Positions 45,701 to 56,262 are shown, numbered from the stretch's first letter. The stretch is DNA of 64,000 nucleotides from Pelodera strongyloides (GCA_036852015.1 JAANDG010000409.1:1-64000), one strand, 5' to 3'. Notes: generated from the sequence alone by a model not told the origin. A program made the numbers and translations.

Positions 45701-47678
45701 GTGCACAGTTTTTTTTGTAGGCCAGCCCATATCGTGACCTCTTCATGACCAGCTTTTTACCAAGTCCTTATCGAAAACAGTTTTCAACTGGTCATCAAAC
45801 GGTCACGTACCAGCCACCACTGTCACCAGTCACTAGTCACTAGATCGACTAGATGATTCGCGTACATGCGATTGCCCCTAGGAACAAATAAGAAAAAGCC
45901 TTGATTGGAAGGCAAATATCGGATTCATACTTCCTACTTCGTGCACTGCTCCTTGAGATTCTTCAGTTTTGACATACACATACGCTACTGGGGTTTTAGT
46001 TTCAACTCCTTCAAAACCCAGATTTTTTTGGTTCTGGCGTCAGGGGTGACGCTGAGGTTAATCACTTGCTAACTAATTCTTCCAATTTTGCATAGCATAT
46101 TTGCATATTGTTCAAAGGGTTTTTGCAGGCATGTTTTTGGTCATATTGTAGTTTCTTGCAGTATGCTGAAATTGAAACGGCCATTTAGGTATTTTGTAGG
46201 ACATCACGTATAGCTTAGACTAGATGGGTTTCATATAGTTTTGGAACTATTGTGGCAGCCTAGTACTAAAGGAGGCTTTGGTTTGAATATGGTCTAGTTG
46301 CGAGTCGGATATTTAGAAAAAATATCTGCAAAAAGAGACCAATTTTTATATCGTGAAAAAGAGTTTAAAGTGTGAGTTTTTGGTTCTTTTTTATAAACGG
46401 CAAAAAGTGAACAATTCATTACAGTAGAGGCGTGGCGGCGCATATTCTTCTTCTGAGCCAGTTTTTTATTTATAAAATATAAAATACAGAATCGGCGAAA
46501 GTAAACCGATTCCCTTTGAAGCCCCAAAGAAACTTTTACTATTTTACTGATTTTAAGTAAAATAACGCACTTCAAAGCAGAACCAAAAAATTGCTTTCTT
46601 TGGAAGATATCGCTCATTTAAAGCGAACTACCAGCCGGTTTTTGAAACGCATCTCAAGTATCTGCATTCTTATGCAGTTATGCTAAGTGGGGTCTATTTG
46701 TTATTCTAATTTATGCTCATTTGCATATATAAAGTATAAGAACGCAGGGGTACGTTTCAAAAAACCGGCCGGTATTTCGCTTTAAAAAAAGATAACAAAC
46801 TGCTGTACTATAGACATCCTGTGCCACAAACGTAGTTTGTTGTGTAGAGTCGACCGCGAACTAGTTTACAACGGTTAGAAAGCAAAAAAATCAAATCAAA
46901 TCAATGTTCGTGTGAATAAAGAATGAGCTTTTCTAATTGTGCACTCATATGTGGGCAGCGCACTAGCTTCTGTGTTGGCAATTTTTTGGTTCTGCTTTGA
47001 AGTGCGTTATTTTACTTAAAATCAGTAAAATAGTAAAAGTTTCTTTGGGGCTTCAAAGGGAATCGGTTTACTTTCGCCGATTCTGTATTTTATATTTTAT
47101 AAATAAAAAACTGGCTCAGAAGAAGAATATGCGCCGCCACGCCTCTACTGTAATGAATTGTTCACTTTTTGCCGTTTATAAAAAAGAACCAAAAACTCAC
47201 ACTTTAAACTCTTTTTCACGATATAAATGCGAATTTGGCATTCCTTTTATTTCTGCAGATGCTAGAAAAGTTTTCTCAGACCGTACATAATTTCCAGAGT
47301 TTTATGAAAAAAATAAAGTGATTGTCCTAAACCTAACAATTAACAATAAGCATAGTCAATTGCTCAATTGCCCACCTCATTAAGAATCTTTCTCAGATGA
47401 ATGCTGTTGCACAGAAGATCTTCATCAGAAGCCGACTGGCCAGCCCATTCCAGGTCAACCGATCTGAAAATGCAAATAATGTAAAAAGGGTCGTGGAGGA
47501 TTTGAACCAGCGACCCTTCGCACGTTGGTTCCGCTTCTTAACCACTAGACCATCTTTAGGATATTACGAACCTCTTCTTTCTTCCTCCACAACCGCATCC
47601 GCAACCTCCGCCTCCGCCCAGGAAACAAGCTTCACTGGCGAGGAAAAGAACAGCGAGTAGGGCGAGAGTGACAGACAT
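39761..47678 (-). CDS. Ground-like (grl) protein, copy 2, split by a 7.4-kb intron
   Basis: Exon 1 is 47572-47678, exon 2 is 47376-47463 and exon 3 is 39761-39940, all on the minus strand. Each exon is open and keeps good splice sites (GAG|gtgggc donor, gttttcag acceptor); lengths match copies 1 and 3 (88 and 180 nt for exons 2 and 3). The protein starts MSVTLALLAVLFLASEACF, three residues shorter at the N-terminus than copy 1, and retains GGCGCGCGG, LLCNSIHLRKILNE, VVICSE and a final NACQVTIL. Intron 2 is approx. 7,435 nt against 153 nt in copy 1; both ends still match the copy 1 intron and the middle is an insertion. Inferred to be one gene because neither half has another partner. Transcription across the insert is untested. 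Confidence 0.6.
39971..40040. repeat. GAGCTAGC hairpin repeat, copy 1
   Basis: GGAGCTAGCGAGCGCAGCGA then GCTAGCTCTTTTTGGTTCTT and a CATCGGGGGTCAAACG tail. GAGCTAGC/GCTAGCTC forms a hairpin. Confidence 0.7.
40460..40545. repeat. GAGCTAGC hairpin repeat, copy 2
   Basis: Same core as 39971, with TTTATCGGGGGTCAAACGCA and GTATTTAATTAAATAA after it; a direct repeat approx. 490 bp downstream. Confidence 0.7.
41233..41385. repeat. CCAAGCTTGTTCC repeat cluster
   Basis: Several imperfect units (CCAAGCTTGTTCCCAG, CCAAGCTTGTTCCTAC, GGTCCAAGCTCGGAAAA, CGGCCCGAGCTGGGG). A 230-codon open frame spans this block (41034-41726), but I regard it as chance. Confidence 0.65.
41812..43382 (+). other. Chain of exon-like segments inside the 7.3-kb insert
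   Basis: Four segments are bounded by good splice sites: 41812-41897 (ATG at 41815, donor AAGAT|gtaagt), approx. 42341-42439 (after TATTGCAG, donor ACAG|gtaaat), approx. 42866-42928 and approx. 43310-43382. The first two join to a 47-codon frame (MSLQSSLPFRPYYGSWNHRS start, SFLPSGRME end). The later ones have no common open frame. It could be a non-coding spliced transcript, a decayed gene, or coincidence. Confidence 0.2.
43470..43687. mobile_element. Family-B MITE
   Basis: Ends TTAAAGCGGTATAACGGCC and GGCCGTTATGTCACTTTAA; approx. 218 bp. It is inside the insert that splits grl copy 2. Confidence 0.65.
44084..44388. mobile_element. GC-rich TIR element with CCGTAGGTGCGC units
   Basis: The ends carry GAAACTTGGC and CCAAAAATGAGGGTCCG in inverted orientation. 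The interior is rich in GTAGGTGCGC, GGCGCACC and GCGCACTCCG. It is sharply more GC-rich than the flanks. Confidence 0.75.
44971..45084. repeat. 114-bp palindrome, CCAAGCTTGTTCCCAG family
   Basis: TTTCCAAGCTTGTTCCCAGG is mirrored at the right end. The arms also hold ATTCTCCGAGCTTGGACCCA; the spacer is approx. 20 nt. Related unpaired copies lie at 41233-41385. Confidence 0.85.
45715..45850. repeat. ACCATTTGGTGACC dispersed repeat, decayed
   Basis: TTATCGAAAACAGTTTTCAA then CTGGTCATCAAACGGTCACG, matching the centre of copy 1. Confidence 0.5.
46345..47228. mobile_element. 884-bp foldback element with 250-bp arms
   Basis: Arms 46345-46594 and 46978-47228 are reverse complements and appear essentially identical, starting TTTATATCGTGAAAAAGAG. 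Each contains a TTTTTGGTTC motif. The spacer includes family-A MITE copy 10. The right arm abuts the junction with grl copy 2 intron 2. Confidence 0.85.
46617..46787. mobile_element. Family-A MITE copy 10
   Basis: TTTAAAGCGAACTACCAGCC start and CCGGTATTTCGCTTTAAA end. It sits in the spacer of the foldback element 46345-47228, so it is a nested insertion. Confidence 0.85.
47485..47560 (-). other. tRNA-like segment in grl copy 2 intron 1
   Basis: On the minus strand it reads TGGTCTAGTGGTTAAG, an A-box match, then GGTTCAAATCC, a canonical B-box, and ends near TTTTTAC. The T-stem has mismatches, so a functional tRNA is unlikely. Its boxes are better preserved than in copy 1. Confidence 0.5.
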
Positions 47679-48247
47679 AGGCTTTGCTAACTGAAAGTTG
47701 CGTAACTTGTGAGCATACGGTTTATTGATCATTACAATCCGTTACCATATAAATAAATAAACTAAGATCTTCGCAACGACTGTACATGCACCACAGATTT
47801 TGTAGAATCCGTGAAAACAAGAATGAAGAGAAGTTTGAGATAATTCCAGACTTTATGAAACTAATGATAATATAAAATAGTTCAAATTATAACATAAAAC
47901 AAAATTTTCAAGTAATGCTATAAACTACAGTGTTGTTCAAATCAGAGAAAATGACAACAAGTATCTGATTGTAATGTAATATCACGAAATAATTGTTGCA
48001 CAAGTAGTGGTATACTTGCTAGCTAGTCGTGCCTTATATACGATACATTTTCCAATTAAGTTCCCTTTTTTGTTTTTCTCTAAGCCGTTGTGGCATTACA
48101 TGATTAAATTAATCAACCTTCTTATAGTTTCATGTATCATGTTGCCTTTTCCATAATGCTAAACAAAAAGGTGATAACTAATTGAGATGATGGGTCCATT
48201 ATGAGCATGAAGTATGAAACATCGAAATATAATTCACAAACAGACCT

Positions 48248-48385
48248 GAGGCCATATTCACCACTCAATTCCCCGAGGGTAATTCTCCGTCTTTTTCTCC
48301 GCGTGTCTCACGTTAGAATGATATTTTCTGCTCCCAGGGAATATTTCCCCGAGGGAATCGTAGTTGTGAATATGGCTTCTGGCCT
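48248..48385. mobile_element. GAGGCCATATTCACC repeat, copy A
   Basis: Ends GAGGCCATATTCACCACTCA and GTTGTGAATATGGCTTC in inverted orientation, approx. 135 bp. The centre is CTTTTTCTCCGCGTGTCTCA and the arms have CCCCGAGGG motifs. Confidence 0.7.
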
Positions 48386-49353
48386 TTGGCTGGAATTGCT
48401 TGTACTGAAATAAAAACCTACCCGAAATTATCGTTTTTGTTGTTGATATTTTTATTATTTCAGTACTACGTAAAGAGCTTACTTATAATTATCTGAATGT
48501 TTCGCTGTGAAAATAAAGGTGGTATATGTAGTTGCTGACGGATAATTCTAACGGAATTGCATGTCTACGCTTGACCTATAATTGTTGATTTTTTTCCTTT
48601 TGAAAAGGTGTTTTTATTGTTTATCGTTGTTTATCAAGAACGGCTGAAAATAAAACTAAAAAATCTTTGTTGTCATAACATGTTTTGTGTTCAGCTAGAG
48701 CATTTCTTACGCACATTGGTACACAACGAAAAAAAGAAGTAAGATAATAAATGAATCTAGCTTATCTTGAATATGTCACCTCGTGTAACTAGAGCCATAG
48801 TTTTAGCCGCCGTGCCGCACGAGGGCTTAGGAATAAGCTGGAGAAAACGAAGGTCGCAGGCACGGGTGCGGTAGCGCATAGGATATAAGTATGCTAAAAC
48901 TTCTCTGCTAACAGTTTGCTTCTAGATAGCGGTATATTTTTACTGTGTCACGATTAACTGACTTTTTTAAAACGGATTTTCGATAACTGCATATCTTGAA
49001 TACTATTATTGAATACAGGAAAACGAAAAAAGTGACCGGCTGGTGATTTACTTAGAAAGTTACTTCAATATGAGAATACCGCGGAATAATACCTATTTTT
49101 TTCGTATCTAATTGTCAGTTTTACACGAGTTTATCATTTTACGACCTGTGTAGACAGAGCCACGAACATCAGAATGTATGCTATGCATAATCATTTATTT
49201 AAAAACAGGATATAAAACCCAAATCATGATACAGACATGTTCCAACTGAAGACAAGTAATTCCAGGAAAACAAAGCGAAGTAATTCAAGAATGTACAGAA
49301 AAATTGATTTCTTATGTTATGTGCTAATGGTCAGGCCAGTGTCACCCTTCCCT

Positions 49354-50322
49354 TTAAAGTATGATAATTTGGCATGCGTTGAATGCATTTCTAAGGGAAC
49401 AGTATTCTGCGTGGGCGGGCAGTGCGTAGGTGAACGGTTTTTCGGAACAAATAACCACGGCCGACGTCTCTTCTTCGGCGGTCAGACGAGTTATCAGAGC
49501 ATCTTTCGAAGCTGAGGGAGAGGAGGAAAGGGTCTGAAAAGATGTACAATTTGAACTATTAGAAATATTATTGGGACTTCACTGGGACGGTCTATGTTCA
49601 ATTCTTTTAAAGAGAACTATTGGCCTGTTTTTCAAGCGTATCGAGTGGATCAGCACTCTTACGCAGCGCATGCAAATGAACATAAGTTAGAATAAAAAAA
49701 ATCGAGCTAAATTTGAACAAATTAGCATAAATACGTAAGAATTCAGTTATCCACGATGCGTTTCAAGAAACGGCCGGTATTTCGCTTTAACTTAGGATGC
49801 TGATTTCTAACTTTCTCATTTGTTTATTTACCCAACTGTGAGGTTGACACGGAGGACTTATGCCGAAACGGCGGTGAGTATTGAATAAAGATAATAAGTT
49901 CGCATTGTCCTTGTTGCAGGAGTATACTGTACTTATATATAGTCTAGTCGCTACATAAATTACTTCTTCAATTAGCTAGCTAGCTACCCCAATTACCCAC
50001 CTCATTAAGAATCTTTCTCAGATGAATGCTGTTGCACAGAAGATCGCCATCGGAAGCCGATTGGCCAGCCCATTCCAGGTCAACCGATCTGAAAATGCAA
50101 ATAATGTACAAAGGGTGGAGGAGGATTTGATCCAGTGACCCTCTTGCACGCTAGTTCCGCTCCCTAACCACTAGGCCATCCAGATCAACTTTAGGATATT
50201 ACGAACCTCTTCTTTCTTCCTCCGCAACCGCATCCGCAACCTCCGCCTCCGCCCAGAAGACACGCTTCACTGACGAGGAAAAGAACAGCGAGGAGGGCGA
50301 GAGTGACAGACTGACGAGACAT
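49354..50322 (-). CDS. Ground-like (grl) domain secreted protein, copy 3, three exons
   Basis: Exon 1 is 50207-50322, exon 2 is 50001-50088 and exon 3 is 49354-49533. Splice sites are GT-AG with clean phases and the predicted protein is 127 residues. It has a signal peptide (MSRQSVTLALLAVLFLVSEA), a GGGGGCGCGCGGRKKR cluster and the ground-like domain with LLCNSIHLRKILNE, VVICSE, EYC and a final NACQIIIL. Intron 2 holds a family-A MITE (49607-49790). The 3' flank (49180-49350) is nearly identical to that of copy 2 exon 3 at 39600-39760. Confidence 0.85.
49607..49790. mobile_element. Family-A MITE copy 11
   Basis: Left end diverged (TTTAAAGAGAACTATTGGCC), right end CGGCCGGTATTTCGCTTTAA. It is inside intron 2 of grl copy 3. 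Confidence 0.83.
50110..50180 (-). other. tRNA-like segment in grl copy 3 intron 1
   Basis: On the minus strand it has TGGCCTAGTGGTTAGG (A-box) and GGATCAAATCC (B-box-like). It is positioned in the intron as in the other grl copies and has no complete cloverleaf. Confidence 0.5.
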
Positions 50323-50677
50323 GATTAAGTTGTGAGCTAAACAAAGTACTCATACAGTAATTAGTTACAATAGGGATAATTTATACAAACGGCTCTAAAG
50401 AAAATTTATAGGGGAAACAATCAAACACACATCTATAAGCAGGAGTAATCATCCGAGGGAATTTATGCAGCGCGTGAGGAAACCAACAAACAAGGATTAT
50501 TCCAAGAGTCAAGTGTCGCTACTTTTAAACTATTTGAACCCCGGACCTAGACCTCGAACTTCTTAAATATTGCAGGTTAAACCCATAATGACCTTCGTAA
50601 ACTAGTTCGATTCATGCTCTAGGACTAGATCTAAACTCATACACTAAGCGCGCTATTTCCCGTCAATACGGAGACCG

Positions 50678-50785
50678 TATTCACCAACACGTAGGGAGCC
50701 CTCCCAGGCCCAGGGAGCTAAAGAGCGCGTAGAGAGCAGACGAGTTTCAGGAGGGCTCCCTGTGTGTTGGTGAATACGGCCTCAG
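50678..50785. mobile_element. Short TIR element related by its ends to the GGCCATATTCACC family
   Basis: GAGACCGTATTCACCAACAC at the left and GTGTTGGTGAATACGGCCTC at the right; the arms have GGGAGCCCTCC. The interior differs from copies A-D. Confidence 0.65.
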
Positions 50786-51335
50786 GCTCAGGACATAATC
50801 GCGTAATTTTGGACTTTGTTTTCATAGACATATTATAACCTCGTTTACTGGCATAACGGTAAATTACTTCTTGAATTTGTTAAAGTACAGCTAACAAAAC
50901 TGTAGCTCGTACATACGACACATCACTAAGTTCATCGTTTTTACGATGAACTCCCCAATTTTTATACCATCATATGGAAGAGAAATATCAAATTATAAAA
51001 TAAAGAGAAGGGCTGATAAGAGTTGTCGTTGCCTAAAATGTGCGTGTATATCTTGCAACCTGGACCTGCCTTATATACTAGACATTATAGTAGACTCCTA
51101 ATACTTTGGCATGGTTTTTACATCATCTTTCTGTCATAACACCACCAAAGGATTTTGCCTTTCGCGTTTCGCAATTACGTTTTGAAAGCAATTGCAATCC
51201 CGCGACTAGTTTCATGTTGCATTTCTGTAACATAAAGCACCAGTAAAAAAGTAAGTGACAGATTGGCATACGTCTAGGATGAGGCTAGAATGGATCTGAT
51301 TATGATAAAGAATGATTAAAACTAGAATACTAGCT

Positions 51336-51474
51336 CCTGTGCCCATACTAACCACTCCGATTCCCTCGGGGAAATATTCCCTGAGGACAGAAAATAGCAT
51401 TGAAATGTGAGACACGTAGAGAAAAAGACGGGGAACTCCCCATGGGGAATTGAGTGGTGAATATGGCCTCTCCT
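51336..51474. mobile_element. GAGGCCATATTCACC repeat, copy B
   Basis: Opposite orientation to copy A. Contains CCCTCGGGGAAATATTCCCT and ends TTGAGTGGTGAATATGGCCT. It overlaps the upstream region of grl copy 3. Confidence 0.7.
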
Positions 51475-51757
51475 CTGGTCTAGTACTTGTCGTGCCTTTT
51501 TTTTTCTAAAATTTAAAGGATCTGCATATGTTCTTCATCATAAATCATAATTAAGAGTTCCAATAATTGGTATCCTTTGTTCGTATGAAGTGTGAACAAA
51601 GTCTTGATTTTTTTTTTCGTGAAAAACGTATTTCAAAACACTTTTTTATGCAAGCACACCACAACGTATTCCTGATGCAGTTTCCCGGCTTTCCGCATTA
51701 AACTCGCATGCTCTGATTTTCGCTTTCTAATCGTTGCCCTCTTTTGTATCCCTCGTT

Positions 51758-52205
51758 CTCTCTCTCTCTCCTCCCCCTCTCGCGCGTTTTCTCTATCTAT
51801 CTCGTTCAATCTCTCTATCTCTCCCTTTTTTTTCTTTCATTCTCCTGAGGCTTATTTGTTCCACAAAAGGAAGCGCCTTTCATTAGATTTGATATCCAGT
51901 TTTCAATAATTGGGATATGGGGTTTCTCAGGAACAGTGTATCCCCTGTTTTGAATGTTGGTAAATTTGGCGAACACCGACTTGCCTCTAACCTCTCTCTC
52001 TCTCTCCATCTCTCTCTCTCCATCTCTCTCTCTCTCTCCACCTCTCTCTCTCCATCTCTCTCTCACTTCATCTCTCTCTCCATCTCTCTCTCTCGCTGGA
52101 TCTCTCTGTCACTTGATCTCTGTTTTTATTTATTTCTTTTGCTCTCTCTCTCTCTCTATCTCTCTCTCTCTATCTCTCTCACTATCTCTCTCTCTCTCTC
52201 TCTCT
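51758..52205 (+). repeat. (CT)n cluster with CATCTCTCTCT units
   Basis: CT tract 51758-51830, then 51990-52205 with repeated CTCTCCATCTCTCTCTC units. Confidence 0.9.
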
Positions 52206-52430
52206 TTGTATATCCGCCGAATCTCATAGCTATCGTATCGCTATCGCTCATGTTCCGCTTTCGCGCGCACCTACATAAAAACATGCGCTTTCTAGGTTAG
52301 CGAGAATACGCATTTTCACTATTTTTACCCTAATTTTCTCACGGATCTGCGGTGACGTGAGCTGCTACCTATCTTGCCCGCATAAGGTGTTTCTATAACG
52401 TTTCATCATGAAACAAGTAGTTTTGATTTT

Positions 52431-52575
52431 TACGCAGTGTGCGGTTTTTGAAACATATGTTGGGCGCTATGATCACATGTAGCAAATGCAAATAATTGTA
52501 TTCATTTGCATGCAACATATGTGAATACAGTTGTCCAGCATCCGTTTCAAAAAACGCTCATTATATCGCTTTAAA
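52431..52575. mobile_element. Family-B MITE, left end decayed
   Basis: GGTTTTTGAAACATATGTTG near the left and CATTATATCGCTTTAAA at the right, with ATGCAAATAATTGTATTCAT in the centre. Partial inverted symmetry. Confidence 0.5.
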
Positions 52576-52794
52576 TTTTCCTCTCTTCCATCTTTTGTTT
52601 TTGGTTCACGTTTCATATATTTTAAAGACACACAGTTTCATTTGTTTATGTGCATTTTCTTGATCTAAAAATTCCTATGATGCTGCCAACTGCGGAAAGA
52701 GCAACAATATTTCGAACATGCTTACTTCTCAATAAATTAGCTCTGTAATTATAAAATTCATTTTAATTATTAAAATTAGTTCAGACACCAAAAT

Positions 52795-53875
52795 ATGGCA
52801 ACCACGAAGAAATCGGAATTATTCTACTGTACAATGGTGATGGCCGTGCTGTCAATTTTATTTCTCATTGAGAACCGTCTTACTCAACTGGAGCATCAAG
52901 AACCCCTAGTAGGCGCGCAGCCGAGGCCTATAACTTACAGGTTTGCATTGGCGCAGTTCTGGCACACAACATGCGAGCGAGAACATGACATCTAACAACT
53001 ACGAAAATAAAACTGGCACATGGTCTATAGCAACTTCTAGGCAAGCAAAATGCGGAGCAGTACCTCGCCTCAAGAAGGCGCTGCGGGGTCGCCACCGCGC
53101 TTATTCGAGATAGCGCTTCAGTGGCGCATCTTCCGCACCTCCGCAAAAAATGCGCCGAACTCAACACCTTTCCGCGCACCCAACACAGCGCTCGTTTGCA
53201 TGGTAACTTCTAGACGTAGAGCCCTTGATGTAATGTCCACTGCAATCATGCTTTGACAACCTTACCCTCTTGCAAAGTACAATAAAGAAATCAATAATAA
53301 ATATTGATCCATTTGTACGTTACCGCGACGCAAGCGTGAAAACTTACAGACCGCGTCGCGTATTTCCCGTGCAACACGCCGCTTTGTACCAAAAACCGGA
53401 CAAACTCTTCAGGGAAAACGAATTTGGGCCCAACCAAATGCTTGAGGGCCGCACGGAGATTAAGCGAGTGCCGCGCGCACTCCGGGTTCGTTTGAAATTT
53501 ATTTTATTTATTATTAATTTTCTTACTTTGCAATATTTTCTAACCAACTTCGCCCTCTTTCCGTGACTTTCTTTTATTCCGCTACAAACACAGTAACCCG
53601 TTTTATAAAGGGATCTTCTAAGCGAATTTTGGGATTTAATGCTTATCTTTATCTTTCAACTAACAACGACGAAACGCGGGCGGTGCTCATTTGCTTACTC
53701 ATCACTTGTGCATAACGGAACAGTTTTTCATACAGTACTTGGGAATCAGTTCTCATGGCACACATTTCAAAAACCTCGTGCGATATCGCTTTAAACTATT
53801 TCCTTTCAGCTTCAACACCGATCGCCTGCGGACTGGATGGTGCGCGCTTTGGAAAATGGTGAACAAGGAAAATAA
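52795..53875 (+). CDS. Candidate small three-exon membrane/secreted protein
   Basis: Proposed exons are 52795-52940, 53350-53485 and 53810-53875, giving 115 residues with phases that join (2, then 0). The start MATTKKSELF is followed by a hydrophobic helix (YCTMVMAVLSILFLI) that could be a signal-anchor. The rest is basic and contains FRENEFGPNQMLEG, a KR pair, and a tail HRSPADWMVRALENGEQGK. A TTCAG 13 bp before the ATG could be a trans-splice acceptor, and AATAAA overlaps the stop. I recognise no family; a precursor cut at KR is one guess. Supported by splice logic only. Confidence 0.4.
53740..53793. mobile_element. Family-A/B MITE right-end fragment
   Basis: ACATTTCAAAAACCTCGTGC then GATATCGCTTTAAA: only one terminus is recognisable. 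It lies in the second intron of the candidate gene at 52795. Confidence 0.4.
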
Positions 53876-53879
53876 AACA

Positions 53880-55395
53880 AAGGGGTCAGAACAGCTAGAG
53901 CATGTGAACTTTTCACGTAAACTTCAGAATTAGGCAATTAGGCTACTAAACATATTTCATCAGAAATTTCGTAAATATGCTTAGGAAAAAAAGAAAAAAA
54001 CTTCTATTTCATCAGAAATATGCCTTTCTTGAATATGCCTAAGGTAAGAACATTGTGTCACTATGGTTTATGGGCGAGTCTACTGATCTACTGTATGGTT
54101 TTATGTACAGACAAATTTATGGATTCAATGACCTGCGCATATTTTTATTGGATAGCTATTGTTTTTCACCATGGCTTGTATTCTCACTTAATAATTTACA
54201 ATAATTTATTGACACATAATACATAATATAAGTGCGCATCATGTATGATGATGAGAAGGTTGGCAAATTAAGCCACTTCATACTTCCCTTCCACTGTCGA
54301 CTACACTACTCTGGTCATCAACCGTGCACCGCGCCGCGCACCTTTCGCCCCTTCCTTTTGGTGCAGGTGCACTACGCTGCTGGGTGCGCAGTGGGCTGCG
54401 CGCTCGAGATCGTAGTGTATTTGTATGTAACAACTTCTTTGATAGTGAACTATCATTTTTATTTATGTGTAACTTCATTCTAGAAGTTATTTGTAATTTT
54501 CAAGTCTATTCATCAATTACCGCCTTTATTTACATAGCTAGTGTGTAATTGCCATCGCTACGGGTGCATAGTATTTATGCAATAAATTAATAAATAGATT
54601 GTACTGGATTTCTAAAACTTGTCTTTTCTTGTTAGCTCTGCATTCGCGTTGATACATTATTAATACACACACACACACTGTTTGGCAAAGCATAGTAAAG
54701 AATGATTGCTAGGAAGTTATAGATTTACAGACACAAGACACAACCAATAAATATTTAAATTATTACTCAAGAGTACATGATCGCAACCTACAAAAAAAAA
54801 GTATTTTATAAATGTACAAAGTTTTATCAAAGTGCAAGTGCATGAGTTTTCAGATCACTAACTAAGAACACCATATGCATATGGAAAAACTTGGGACAAC
54901 ATGAAAGTTTGACCGGTGCGCGACCTACAAAGAAGTGTGGGCCCAATTGTAGCAGCCCACCATTTTCGGGCCTAGTGCAGGCGGGGCGCCGGCCAACTTT
55001 CCTGAATGGCCTTGGTCGGATTAAATTAGTCGCCGGTAGGAATATACCAGCGACCGTTTGGGCGGCAAGTTAGCGTGGCTCGAAACCGACGTAGTTGGTT
55101 AAAAAAAGGATAGGACACTTCAGCAATAAGAGTTTAATTAATCGATCAAATTTTAATGAAAAAATAATGATAGTTTTTGTCAAGTAACGTTCAATAAACC
55201 AATTATCAATTAGTCAGTCAATTAATCAATACTCACAAACAGTCTTCTGTTTATCTAACTGATAGGTTCTTGCTGATTGTCAATGATTCACCAACGTTCG
55301 ATAACCAATTCATTCAATAAATAAGTAATGCATCATACCAAATAATCAACAGAATGCAGGCATGTAATTTCCCCCATATTAGAGGCTTCTTTTAA
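53880..55395. other. Unassigned stretch
   Basis: AT-rich with a short GC-rich island at 54910-55080 (GGGGCGCCGGCCAAC). No gene or repeat recognised. Confidence 0.4.
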
Positions 55396-56262
55396 ATCAC
55401 GCTCTATCCACCGTAACCTTCTCCAGTTCGGGTTTTCGCTCTCTGACCTCTCCGATCTTCACGTCGTCGGGGTCCTCGCCACTTTCAAAGTCGGAAATGT
55501 ACTCCCGCTCGGTGAAACCGATTCTACCTGAAGGTTGTTGAATCATTTGTTTTATACCTTGTGCATCGCGTCAAGAACGCGCCAAATGTGCGCGAACAAG
55601 ATGTTCTCATGAGGCACGTTTCTGGCACACATGTAGCCCCTCCACGAGCGGCCCACCCACGACATATTGTTTCTATGGCGAACCTTATTTTTGTTCGGTA
55701 ATTTTTTAAAGGGACTTTTCCTTGAGATTATCGATCATGAGCAAATGTTCATTAAAAGATACCTTCGTAGTCCAAAACAGTACAGTACTGTCTCAAGAAG
55801 GGTCGTCCCAATCGTATCGTCTTGGTTTTTGAAACTGCTGCTGTCACAGCAAGAGCGCAACCATCACCGAAGCCGCTCTGCAACAATTCTTTTAGAAACT
55901 TGCTGCTGTACACCATAAATGCCTAGTCAAAGAAGCTGCTATTAGTCACTATGGCGGAGAAACCATATTCTTTTGTCATTCACCGATTGAACTCAGTAGT
56001 AGTGCTTAATTTCCTTTGAGTCCATTCGGAGCTACGGCTACACTTGCTGCAGACAATCAAACAGGCCAGTAGAGTTTCTCGTTGCAAAGAAATCAAGCAA
56101 GAACTTAACAAAAAGCAGGAAACAAACCTCAAGTATATATTGGTCTGGAGGAATCGCAAACTCCTTGTCTTCAATAGAAAAGTAAATTATTGGGCCTTTT
56201 TCCCTCATACGACAGGACACCATATGCTGCAAATATATGATAAGGCGACGCTTCGCAAACAT

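Larger units (their letters stand above)
39971..47231. other. Approx. 7.26-kb composite insert in grl copy 2 intron 2
   Basis: To the left of 39970 and right of 47232 the sequence matches the two halves of the short intron 2 of grl copy 1, which meet at AATT/ATT. The DNA between them has no counterpart in copies 1 or 3. It holds GAGCTAGCGAGCGCAGCGAG repeats, CCAAGCTTGTTCC repeats, exon-like segments, a GC-rich element, a palindrome, and the 884-bp foldback. Confidence 0.7.

Noticed and set aside
46294..47290. Two frames with identical 70-residue stretches on opposite strands
   Set aside because: Explained by the identical arms of the 884-bp foldback, not by a duplicated gene.
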